From Solen grandis (taxonomy: Eukaryota; Mollusca; Bivalvia; Adapedonta; Solenidae): a stretch of 64,000 nucleotides of DNA. The notes under the pieces were generated by a model, which saw nothing but the letters and a program-made list of their open reading frames with translations, was not told the origin of the DNA and made no database searches. Position numbers and translations under genes: made by a program. Of the stretch, positions 46,943 to 57,506 are shown piece after piece. Each line of letters starts with the position of its first letter. Position 1 is the first letter of the stretch. The DNA lies in assembly GCA_021229015.1 (NCBI GenBank), contig CM037788.1, positions 45,094,714-45,158,713 on the forward strand, written 5' to 3'.

Positions 46943-48672
46943 ATGGCGGAACTGGTGCCACTTGCGATAGGAGCATACGTGCTCATCAACCGCATTCTCT
47001 TTAGCGACGATGACGATGACGATCTGTTATTGTTAGGAAATGCGGGAATGTAAGTCATTATTATAAATCTGATTCTAAATTCACCTTTAAAGATGTTCAC
47101 CAGTTTTTTTTTATGCTAAATGTAAAAAAGGTTAGCAGAACCCCAAGTTAACGAAGATCTACGATAATATTTTACATTTCCAAGTTTTAAACTCACACGT
47201 TTGACTGATTATTTTTAGGCCCTGATCGATTGCTGTTTTATATTTTAACCCTTTACCTCATATAGACGCCCTTTGATGATCTTATATATAAAGCCAGATC
47301 TACAGAAAGCCACAGATAAGCTTTACCAGCAATCAGCATAAAACCTTATCAGCCTGCTAGTTACTCATACATGTATAGGCTGATCTGGTTTTATGCGGTT
47401 TGCTTAATATTTTCATGTCCTTTATAGGGGTTAAGGGCTAAGGCACAACACAATATTGGTTATATGGTGTGCCAATTATCAAAGACATATGGATACTACA
47501 TGTAGTGTATAGGTCTTTTATGAAATAGGTGAAGTTAAATAATCATTCTATATATTCTAGAGTTTATTCTCCTCTTTTCAGTTCTGTTTACACATGGAAT
47601 TATACATACCCATGCTTGTTAATTTTGTTTTAGTACCCGAGATGATAGGCCCAAGTCGCTACAGTACTACGAGGTCACAATTCAGCAGTATCTACCAGAT
47701 ACTTTCAAACAGTTTTTTAAAGTGACTCCTGTAACAATGGAACATCTGTGTCGGAAGCTTTCAGATTGTCCGGAATTATCAGAAAGAGTTGTCCCAGGAG
47801 GGAGGAAGCCTATTCCACTTCAGAAGAAAGTATTAATGACAATAAGATACCTAGTATCACAAGAAACTATAAAAGAACTCAGTGATCATTTTGGTATAAC
47901 TGAACATAGTTTAATAAGAAGCAAAAGACAGGTTATAAACGCAGTAAACAATCATCTTTTTCCAAAGCTTGTGGCCTGGCCTAAAGCAAATTCTTTTCAA
48001 GACGTAGCCCAAAAGTTTGATGATATGGGTGGTTATGATTTTCCAAATGTTCTTGGGTGTATAGACGGATGTCATATACCAATCAAAGCACCACATGAAA
48101 ATCCAAATGCTTATTTTAATAGAAAACAGTTCCATTCGGTGATTCTGCAAGGTGTTTGTGTTCAAGATTTAACATTTACAGATATCAACGTGGGCTGGCC
48201 TGGCCGAGTACATGATGCTAAAGTTCTACGGAATTCAAGTCTGTGGGAATCTGGCTTTCAAAAGACAGATAATGGAAGATATCATTTATTAGGGGATGGT
48301 GCCTATCCGTTGAAACAGTGGTTGTTAACTCCTTACCGAGATAATGGGCATTTATCGCAGCAGCAGATCCGCTACAATATTTCACTGTCATCGAAGCGTC
48401 AAGTAATAGAAAGAGCTTTTGGTCTGCTCAAAGGGCGCTTTAGGAGATTGAAGTATGTAAATATGGAATCCATTGAAGAAATATGTAAGACAATAGTTGC
48501 TTCATGTGCACTACATAACATTTGTATGATGGAAAACGACGTCTTTGAAGAAATCTTGAACAATGAGGAAGATAATAACCAGGCCCCATGTCATGATGCT
48601 CAGATGTTTGTGGAAAATGATGCAGAGGGTCAGTTGAAAAGAATTGCTATTACAAACAGGTTACTCGTCTAA
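46943..48672 (+). CDS. Harbinger transposase (DDE, HARBI1-like), two exons, 381 aa
   Basis: Exon 1 (46943-47049) starts at ATGGCGGAA and encodes MAELVPLAIGAYV plus an Asp run; it ends AAT|GTAAGT in phase 2. Exon 2 begins after TTTTAG at 47634 and runs in frame to TAA at 48672, giving 381 residues, close to the usual size for this family. A helix-turn-helix region lies near residues 115-140 (KELSDHFGITEHSLIRSKR). The DDE nuclease triad is present: D180 in LGCIDGCHIP, D257 in LLGDGAYP and E295 in QVIERAFG, with GRVHDAKVL between. The enzyme cuts at the TIRs and joins to a 3-bp target in the nucleus, needing the Myb-like partner encoded on the opposite strand. No internal stop or frameshift, so this half is potentially functional. 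Confidence 0.93.
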
Positions 48673-48779
48673 GACATTATATTGAATACTGGAAACATGC
48701 TTACTCTCGTTTGACAAATAAGACAGAACATATACATGTACGTATACTAGCATCACTATTGGTGTTGCATCTCGATTTG

Positions 48780-48980
48780 ACAGTATTTCAGTCATACAAA
48801 TTTTATGACATCCAGCTAATTACAGAGGGAGGAAGACCCCGGGGGACACATGTACAAGGTACAGAGGCATCCTCGGCAAAACCCGACCTACTGCAAACCA
48901 GCTTGATGGCTTCCTCATATGAACAATCATAAGTCCTGACCGGGATACAAACCCAGAGCAGTGAGAAGCTAAGAGATTTT
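48780..48980 (-). mobile_element. SINE-2 copy nested in Harbinger
   Basis: CAGTATTTCAGTCATA and GACATCCAGCTAATTACAG at the left, then AGGAAGACCCC, CCTACTGCAAACCAGCT and CTTCCTCATATGAACAATC. It shares the layout of the copies at 52.35 kb (minus) and 59.18 kb (plus). Confidence 0.65.
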
Positions 48981-49444
48981 CAGCTTCTCTCCTCTGATTT
49001 ATCATATGTATATGTACAAAATAATGTGGTTCAAATCCCATGAGTGACACTGGGTTTTTCACTGAAGTGTCCTTGGTGAAGGCAAACTCTTTACAAACAA
49101 GAAATGAATTGCTTGCAACATGTGAAAACATAAAAATACGAGTGTATAGAGAAAAAAAAACAGCTTGTGTTTTTGTATTTCTTTTATTTTAAGAACATTG
49201 AAATTATTTCAAAATATCAGTGTGTTCTTTGTACATTTCAATAAAAAAATAATCATTTGTCACATTTTTTCTATCATCAATACACTACCTACAGTTAAAT
49301 TGTCCGAAAGAATAAAGAAAAAATTAATGCCAATGAATCTGGGGTTACCGTTACACAATTTTCTTGATGGATTAAACATTTGCACACTGGAATAAGGATG
49401 TGTGGCTTAACACATGAATGTGTACTTTCTTTTGCAGGGGAATG

Positions 49445-49775
49445 TATGTTTATACATTAATATGTTCCTCATATATCACAGTAAACTAAAACAAGTAACA
49501 TTACTGTCTACATTTCTCATATATCACAGTAAAAATAAAACAAGTATATACATTAACAATTATGTTCCTCATATATCACAGTAAAATAAAACAAGTATAT
49601 ACATTAACAATTATGTTCCTCATATATCACAGTAAAATAAAACAAGTATATACATTACTAACTGTATATGTTTCTCGTATAACACAGTAAAATTAAACAA
49701 GTATGAACATTAATATGTTCCTCACATAACACAATAAAAATAAAAGTAGTCTATACATATATGTTCCTCATTTAT
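49445..49775 (+). repeat. ~55-bp minisatellite, about six units, inside Harbinger
   Basis: Units read TGTTCCTCATATATCACAGT, then AAAATAAAACAAGTATATAC and ATTAACAATTA. The central two or three copies are nearly identical and the outer ones diverged, as expected from unequal crossing-over. Confidence 0.85.
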
Positions 49776-50380
49776 CAAAGATGAACATGTGAGCACAATG
49801 AATAAAGAAATGAAATCACTACAAAATGATAAAATTACCAAATTTTCTGGTCCAAACTATCATACATGTATGATGTATAAAATAACCCCTGTGTGGCCAT
49901 TCAATTTGTGGACATTAAACTTGTAATTAAAGCACAAAACTCCAATATCAAATGAAAGGTGCCAATTACTCAGTCCGTGATACAAATCTCAATGACAGAG
50001 TACCATATGCCATTCTGTGCAATTATGTGTAATAGAAGCTGATGCACAAGAGCTGCTGAAAAATAAACATTGTTTATTCGAAGCCAATAGTTGTAAGGTA
50101 CATTTTTGCATATGTTTGTTGAAGCAAAGGAAATATATTTTGCTCAAAATGCCAAACACATGAAGTGACTTCATGTATTTCTTATGAAAATATGTACCAT
50201 TAGGCCCTTATCAGCTTTGTAAACAGGGTCGGCTTGAAGTGAATGAAATAGTAATCCATATGCCACACTTACAAAAAAGATATCCGGTTAAATATGTAAA
50301 CATTACAGTTTTGCACATAAATCTAAATAAATATTATGTGCTATGTTAATGTTATGTAAATTTCAGTTTGTAAGAATGAT

Positions 50381-53300
50381 CTAATCTTTCTTAATAGATT
50401 CTTTCAGAACGTCTACCAGTGCATTTACAGCTTGTAAATTTTCCTGATGCCTCCTCTCCACCGCCTCCTCTCTCTTCCTTAGAACGTCTCCAAGGAAGGC
50501 TTTCATGACATCCACTGATCGTTTTGGACGTTTTCTCTGACTCGAAGTTTCTGTAAACATAATGAAATCAAGTGAATGTTGTAATGCAAATATTACTAGA
50601 ATTCCCTAACATTGAAGCAGTTCAAGCCCATTGACGCAGTTCAAGCCCCAGTGGTGACCTTAAACTTGAAGGGCCCGGCATGTTATTATAATAAAATGAT
50701 TATATATTTGTAGGAGATATATCCTCCCTGTAGGAGAAATTTTTACGAAGATTGTAAAAAACCGAAAAATAGTGTTTAAAGTTACTGTAAAAAAAATATC
50801 ATACTATGAATGAATGATGCTTAATATGTGTCAACACCTAATTTTGAAGAAACAAAACAGTTATTGTGTTGGTATTTATCATCTCTTTGACTATATTTAA
50901 GTCATATAAGAGGCCATCCAAGTAGAATCCCCGACCAATGGCAAGCCAGATGGAAGGCTATCCAAAGTCCTGACTGATTTCTCTCAATACCACAGCATAT
51001 TTCACAGGCAATAAGTAAATAAATGCATTTCCTTGTTTGCAAATATAAATATGCATACCATCATCACTACTGCACAAAGGAGGCGAAGAGGTTTCGGCAG
51101 GGCGTTTTTTCCCTTTTGAAGGTTCAGGTGTAGGTGTGGGCGATTCTTTTGGGCTACTGCATAGAGGTGAATTGTCACTCGCTTTGTCTCCAGTGTCGAT
51201 TATGTATTTGGGCTTCATGTCTGGGCACTTGTCAAATATTTCTTGTAGTTCTTCACAATCTGAATCTGGGGTGATTCGCCAGACTTTTTTTGTTTATTTT
51301 TGTTACGATCATACTTTTCTTTTAGACTTTTAATTTTCAATCTGCACTGTTCACTGGTGAAGTTATAGCCCAATTTATTCATCTCTTCTGCCATTACCTT
51401 CCACTTGTGACGTTTGGATTGCCCTCTCTCCAAGTCAGAGAATTTCTCCAAGACCAACTTCTCTGACTGAGGATTCCACTTAGAAGCTGAAAACATTGTT
51501 GTGCAAATTTAATGTCATTTTGTTTTAATTAAAATTACATTTCTAGACTTCTAAATTAATAAAACCAGATAAATTTTATTTTTTATTATCAAAACTTACA
51601 ATATTTGATTTTGAAACTGGCTCTTCACCTCTCACCTCTGATTAATCATGTTTATATAATAATGTGGGAAAAGAGTAGGAGGTGGAAGGAAGGTTGGTAC
51701 ATACTGGTTTGCCAAACCAAATGAGTTGAGAGCACTGACTGCCGTTTGTTGCTTTTAACGTTTCAGTCATTTGGAGACGTTGTCTACTTGAGACAGATAT
51801 AGTGCTGTCACACTGTAGTATCACGCCCAGTCGCATTATCCTGAAACAATGGGCCAACCAGTCCTGGAACTACCCTTATATGCTGAGGGCCAAACAAGAG
51901 AGCTATACAAGTACCCTTTTTTATGACTCTGGGGATTAACTGCCGTAATATGATCAAAGATGTTAATATGTAGCATTAAACTCTATACAAACAATGTAAG
52001 AGACATATAATTTTGTAAAATGACAAAATAAAGCACATTATTTTTTCTACAAATAAATTCCCTTACCATTATCTCTGCTTGTGTCACCTGATGCTATACA
52101 GCTTTTGGACTCCTGGCTTGGCTTATTCTGTAGAAGACTGTCACATATCATCTGCTTCACATCAGAACCTGAAAACATGATACTTTCTAGTCACATAATG
52201 CCGTCACTATCAGCAGCTTACCTGAATAATCCAACAAAATACACATTCTAGTAAATTCTAGTAAGGATTTACTGTTTAAAATCAACCCCCAAGTGAAGTT
52301 ATTTTTCATAACTGTTTTTTTTACAAATGAATAACTGTTGTTGTGATGGAGTTAACCATCGCTGGGAGAGTATTTCAGTCATATAGCAACGTCCAGCTAA
52401 TTACAGGTGAAGGAAGACCCCCGAGTACAAAGGGGCGTCAGGGTAGAACCACCAACCTACTGCAAGCCAGCTGAAAGGCTTCCTCACTTGAAAAATCCTA
52501 GTATCCCTACCAGGATGAATAACTGTACAAGGCTATGAAATCATTATGAAAAATTACACGTTTTAGGTGAAATGGTTGTTGCAGATGGGTGTCAACATAT
52601 GCTTGAATCACTGTCGGTCAATAACATATTTGTTTGTTAAGTTTGATGGGCGTAATGTCCCACTGAAAATATTTCAGTCATTTGGAGACAATGTCTACTT
52701 GAGACAGATAAAGTGCTGCCACACTTAAGTATCATGCCATAGGCATGTGGCATGATACCACATCCAGTCACATTATCCTGAAACCAGTCCAACCAGTCAT
52801 GAAACTACCCTCATATCAATACCATATTAACAGTACCTGCTACATAACAATTATACCTGTTGAAGTACTCATCAGTAGATCTATAACATGCTGGGAGCAT
52901 GATACACGCACCACCTTCCCATCATTGTCTGTCACCTCGACTTCATGACTGAAGCAAAAAAGAACAATTCACAATGGATTCCTATTTAGGAAATAGTAAT
53001 AGTACATGTAGTGAACTTGGCAAGGGTACTAGTACACATAGAAGGTTTATCCAGAACTGTCATCCAGAGTGATTAATATGAGTTTTAAAAATAAATTATG
53101 TAAAATAAGCAAGTTTAAACAAAACAAAATACATACAGTTCTTCTGTTTGCGCAGACATCACACACCACGTTTTGATCTTGACCAGTAATGATATCCTCC
53201 AAATCAACAGCAGCACAGTCAGCATGGAATACAAGCTCACACGCAGAACATCTAAGATAAATTCTGAAAAAAGGTATAGGTGATGTACACTAAAGTTTTG

Positions 53301-54200
53301 GGTAGGTGGTCCAAAGGCACATTTTAGCTACATTTGGGAACTTTACTCTTTAAAATGCTGTATTTCAGGAGACCCTTCTAAAATGTTGGTGTCCTCGGGA
53401 TACCTTTTAGTGTCAACCCCTGGGTATAATGGAACAAGGCTAATTATCTCTCAAATATCTCATGTGTATATACTTACTACAGTTGAAAAGTGCTGAGCAC
53501 AAAAAATGTTTGGTAAAATTACAAAATTAAATTAATTAATGCATACATTAAATTATTACTACAGCGACATAGTATGTATTTTTTTTTCGCCCATAATTAA
53601 ATATACATGGTCTACGCACGGACATGTATTTAATATACCTCCATGGTTAGGTATACGTGATATGTGGGTCATTTTGAACAATTTATTCGCTTGTAGGTCA
53701 CATTAATTTAGATACAATTACCATATAAACAATCAAAACGGTTCTACTTACCTATACTGACCATCAACAAAAATACTGGTTTGCCTTGAATTTTCCTGAG
53801 CAGTTAGGCTAGCAATGCTTGGTTCCGGCGCTTTTATGTGGCAGATATAACACGACCACCTGCCAAAATTACTGAAACAGAATTTAAATGTTTAATTGTT
53901 GTCTAAAATTAGTAAACTGTGGGGCAAAATGCAATTAATATCGAAAAATGTGATTAGCAATACGCTGACACGCGAACTGTAACGAGGACGAACGATAACG
54001 GACGAACTTGAGTGAGGACGAATTTATCATTATTTTCTAACATCAATTAATGCGTCAAAACAACACCAATTGCTTGTGTAATGTAAATATAATTAAAGCC
54101 TCATTGTACGCTATCGCTTATTGTCATTAATACTTAGTCAAATTAAATATTTATGAAGTAAAGTCCTGAAATGTTTTCCCGCGACTTACCAAGTTGCCAT
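50381..54200 (-). CDS. Harbinger accessory protein: PHD-type finger + Myb/SANT-like domain, seven exons
   Basis: Exons (minus): 54200-54190, 53871-53752, 53263-53137, 52948-52857, 52168-52067, 51486-51059, 50550-50381, all with GT/AG borders. Residues about 10-82 give C-x2-C (SCYIC), C-x2-C (RCSAC), H-x2-C (FHADC) and C-x2-C (VCDVC), the C4HC3 order of a PHD finger with a longer first loop. The Myb/SANT-like domain (exon 6) has SKWNPQSEKLVLEKF, HKWKVMAEEMNKLGY and SEQCRLKIKSLKEKY. A basic helix closes the protein (VMKAFLGDVLRKREEAVERR). The partner is expected to bind TIR DNA and carry the transposase into the nucleus. The start is the second ATG (54200), since only it is in phase with exon 2. 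The exon 3-4 join is in frame only if the AG just before 52935 is used. In exon 6 an A7 run (51285-51291) is one A short of keeping frame. Confidence 0.72.
51740..51935 (-). mobile_element. SINE-1 copy nested in Harbinger intron
   Basis: GTTTCAGTCATTTGGAGACG, TCTACTTGAGACAGATATAG and CCAACCAGTCCTGGAACTAC match SINE-1. The central block is deleted, and the copy ends at TTATGACTCTGGGG without the pol III head. Confidence 0.8.
52345..52515 (-). mobile_element. SINE-2 copy nested in Harbinger intron
   Basis: GAGTATTTCAGTCATATAGC, AACGTCCAGCTAATTACAGG, GGAAGACCCCCGAGTAC and CCTACTGCAAGCCAGCTG match the SINE-2 copies at 48.8 and 59.2 kb. Confidence 0.7.
52630..52840 (-). mobile_element. SINE-1 copy nested in Harbinger intron
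   Basis: Tail TTTGTTTGTTAAG at the left, then the SINE-1 body (AATATTTCAGTCATTTGGAG, GTGGCATGATACCACATCCA). The tRNA head is absent. Confidence 0.8.
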
Positions 54201-54331
54201 TTTCCGCCATTTTGATTCGCCGCTCGCCGGTCATTTCACAGCGGCGTATTCGGCTTACGCCGATTTGCTCATTCGGCTTAAAAACGAATCAAATCAAGTG
54301 GTACGCCGGGTTCCAGATCTTAAACGGCGCA

Positions 54332-54368
54332 TGTCGGCGTACGCCGGGTGGGTGAATGAAGTCCAGCC
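54332..54368 (-). repeat. Harbinger right TIR and subterminal palindrome
   Basis: The minus strand reads GGCTGGACTTCATTCAC then CGGCGTACGCCG. Further CGGCGTA, TACGCCG and CGCCG motifs extend inward to about 54215. Confidence 0.9.
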
Positions 54369-55248
54369 AGTGAAATCTGGCTTTTTTCAATTTTAAAAGG
54401 GGCGTAACTCCTGACCTTAGGGTCCAATTTCAGCCATAATTCAACTTAGCCAAAATTTGATGGTTATAAACATTGTTTTAAAATTTAAAGACAATGACCT
54501 AAAAAATAAAGATGCTAGAGTGCAAACAAAGTGCAATCTGACTTTTTTTATATAATATAAGGGGTGTAACTCCTGACCTAATGGTCCTATATCAGCCAAA
54601 ATCGAACTTGGCTGAGATTTTTTGGTTATAAACAATGTCATTAAGTTTGAATGCGATTGCTAAAGAAATGAAGATGCTAGAGTGCAAACAATGTGAAATC
54701 TGGCTTTTTTGGAATTTTAAAAGGGGCATAACTCCTGACCTAATGGTTTGATATCAGCCATAATCGACCTTGGCCGAGATTTTATGGTTATAAACATTGT
54801 TATCAAGTTTGAAGATAATTGCTCATGAAATGAAGATGCTAGAGTGCAAACAATGTGAAATCTGGCTTTTTTGAATTATAAAAGGGGCATAACTCCTGAC
54901 CTAATGTCGATATCAGCCATAATCGAACTTGGCCGAGATTTTATGGTTATAAACATTGTTTTAAATTTGAAGATAATTGCTCATGAAATGAAGATGCTAG
55001 AGTGCAAACAATGTGAAATCTGGCTTTTTTTAATTTTAAAAGGGGCATAACTCCTGACCTAATGTTCCGATATCAGCCATAATCGAACTTGGCCGAGATT
55101 TTATGGTTATAAACATTGTTTTAAAGTTTGAAGATAATTGCTCATAAACTGAAGATGCTAGAGTGCAAACGAACAAATTGTGGACGACGGACGACGGACA
55201 TTCATCGATCCTAAAAGCTCATCCTGAGCACACGTGCTCAAGTGAGCT
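54369..55248 (+). mobile_element. Family E half of the chimeric A/E element (right of Harbinger)
   Basis: Five ~160-bp family E units (GAAGATGCTAGAGTGCAAAC, GTGAAATCTGGCTTTTTT, AGGGGCATAACTCCTGACC, TTATGGTTATAAACATTGTT), then GACGACGGACGACGGAC and the 3' hairpin (55216-55248). It starts with the Harbinger target duplication AGT. Confidence 0.85.
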
Positions 55249-55568
55249 AAAAAGGGAAACTTGAGCTGGAATCGAATTTACAGTCTCTGGTATCAGACTC
55301 GATTGTATTTATGAGTTTGTAACATTTGCGAGTGGCTTCCTTGTAACTACTTCGTATACAATTAAATAACCAATCATTTGCAATATTAAAACAAATAAAG
55401 TCGATGTCGTGTTATTTTTAGCGTTTCTTTATGTAATAAAAGTTATGTAGATCAATATGTATATTTTTTATTCATTCTTTATTACAGAGACTCAATTAAC
55501 TTGAATACACTTCCCAATATTTCCTGTAATTTTACGTACATTTCGCTAGTTATCTACAAACCTACAAA
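55249..55568. promoter_or_regulatory. Upstream region of the membrane-protein gene
   Basis: Between the family E hairpin and the ATG at 55569 there are about 320 A+T-rich bp; TATATTTTTTATTC at 55458-55471 is a possible TATA-like element. Nothing else is recognisable. Confidence 0.3.
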
Positions 55569-57506
55569 ATGGCCTCGCGACGTGTAGCAAGTGTAGGTCT
55601 AATGGTATTTCTACTAATTTCACCATCTCTTGCTCATTATACTGTGAAATATATAAACCAAGTATGTGAACAAATTGTAGAAAAGATGGTTGAATGTACT
55701 TTGCAACACGCCAATGTAGCTGTGATATACGAAAACGGTTTCGTTGATCTACATACCGTTAGGTTATCATTTAGAGGGGAATCTGGAGGAGCACCGGTTA
55801 TGATCGACTTGAAGAATCTACCAAACATGAAAACTGTCGTTACTGAGAATCAACAAATCGGTTACGGGTCTGTTAGAAACAACCAACAGGATGTTGAAAT
55901 AATGATCGGTCAAAATGAATCTGTGACTTGTCCTGTAAGTTTTTTTCTTACCTAGATCTACTCAGAGTTAAGTTTGTTGTTTTTCCCAACAAATTCTCAT
56001 TTTACCTGTGCAGTAAAGCTTACAAATCCAGTCTTCACTGACTAATTCTAAAGCATGAAATAAGCAACAACCAGGACTCCCAGGCTACCCAGTCCACCAA
56101 GATGTGACCAAAAATCTTAAAGCAACAACTTTTGAACAACTTGATGTGTAGAGCTTGTCTATAACAAGTCAAGTCAAGTTATATTTATTTACAAAGTCGG
56201 ATACATAGAACAGATAACATAAGCTCTGATGAGCTTTTTACACCGACTAATACAAGAGATTGACAGTATCAGCAGATAGATAATTAAGCAGAAAATTTAT
56301 TCAGCTATATAGTTTTTTAGGGGTGAAATTCATTATTTTATTTTAGTATGGTGGGATGGAGACTACACTGTCAGTTCCAACAACGGAAAGCAGTAAAACA
56401 CCTGCTCCAAGTACTACACCAGCTCCAAGTACTACACCACCAGCTCCAAGTACTACACCAGCTCCAAGTACGACACAAGCTCCAAGTACTACACCACCAG
56501 CTCCAAGTACGACACCAGCTCCAAGTACGACACAAGCTCCAAGTACGACACCAGCTCCAAGTACTTCACCACCAGTTCCAGTGGTAGAAAATAGTACACA
56601 TGTAAAAGGAATAGCTGGAATAGCTGGTTAGTACATTTTTTCTTACTTCAGTTGTTGGAAAGGTAAAAATCTAGGTGACTTTATACCAATTGTGTATAAT
56701 TTTAATAACACTGTGTTTATTCTTATTTTTGTTTATGTTTCAGATGATATCAAAAAGGTTGCCATAAACTCTTTCCCCCATTATATGATTTTATATGCAC
56801 TATTCTTTCCCATTACCCTTCTTTTTATAGCTATTAATTTACATTTCAGAAATCAAATCAATGCAGTAAAGAAAAGAATATATAGTTTACAACATCCAAT
56901 AGTTAAAAATATGACCTTTCCTTTAAATAGAAACTCTGACTATAATGCTTATTTATCACCAAGACAAACAAATATAGATCTAGATGAGTTGAGTACATCT
57001 AATGAAGAACTAAAATGGGATTCATCCTTTGATACAACTTATGAACCTGTGTATTCACCTACTACAACTGCACTGTAATCCTATTATACTCTATAAATAG
57101 AAATTAGGCATATAATTATGAAATCAATAAGTACTTTTTCCTCTTACAGTTTACACCCTTGCTGGTTCCACTGCTGTGACAATTATCATCATTATCATTC
57201 TTGTTTGGAAATTGAAAAAATGGAGAAGTAAGAAAAGTTCAATATGGGAATTTATCGTTCGAACTAAGGTCAATCTCAACAGAAGAAACATCTTTTGGAC
57301 GAAGTTATAGTGACTCTGCTCTAAACATTACTCCATCGACACAATCAGTCCTTTCAGCTTCTCCTCCCAGAATTGCACCAACTCCACATAGTCCCTCTAG
57401 ACCTACACAGTATCCTCTTACACTTCCATCTTCTTCAACAGAACAGAATAGAGTTGGGTATTACACGCGGAGCAAAGCATCAAGGGAAAAAGAAGAGAAG
57501 AAATAA
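55569..57506 (+). CDS. Type I membrane protein with mucin-like stalk, alternative last exons
   Basis: Exon 1 (55569-55934, 122 codons) begins with a signal peptide (about residues 1-22, GLMVFLLISPSLA) and a ~100-residue ectodomain with three Cys (QVCEQ, VECTL, VTCP) and an N-glycosylation site (NES). It ends at GTAAGT in phase 0. Exon 2 (56347-56626) encodes a PAPSTT/PPAPSTT stalk of about ten repeats, a likely O-glycosylated rod, and ends in phase 1. Two terminal exons fit that phase: 3a (56744-57078) with a transmembrane segment and a 70-residue tail containing Tyr motifs (YEPVY), and 3b (from 57150) with a different transmembrane run of six Ile. Exon 3b stops at 57308-57310, but a +1 frame runs on with a Ser/Pro-rich tail to 57506. 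Product at the cell surface; I recognise no known family. AATAAA at 57532. Confidence 0.7.
57150..57506 (+). CDS. Alternative terminal exon 3b with frame conflict
   Basis: Acceptor CCTCTTACAG, phase 1. The frame gives LAGSTAVTIIIIIILVW and a KLKKWRSKK stop-transfer, then ends at TAG 57308. From about 57235 the neighbouring frame is open for 90 codons with protein-like content (STEETSFGRSYSDSA, PPRIAPTPHSPSRPTQYP, YYTRSKASREKEEKK). An extra A in the AAAA at about 57233-57236 would explain the shift. Confidence 0.5.

Larger units (their letters stand above)
46825..54368. mobile_element. Complete PIF/Harbinger DNA transposon, 7,544 bp
   Basis: TIRs: left GGGTAGACTTCATTCAC and right (inward) GGCTGGACTTCATTCAC, each followed by a CGGCGTACGCCG palindrome. 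The 3-bp target duplication AGT lies at 46822-46824 and 54369-54371; 3-bp duplications are characteristic of PIF/Harbinger. Removing the element restores a normal family E phrase (GCAAACAAAGTGAAATCTGG). It encodes the two expected proteins in convergent orientation: transposase (46943-48672, plus) and a DNA-binding accessory protein (54200-50381, minus). Both genes start close to the TIRs with ATGGCGGAA-type leaders. Four SINEs or SINE fragments and a minisatellite are nested within. Confidence 0.9.
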
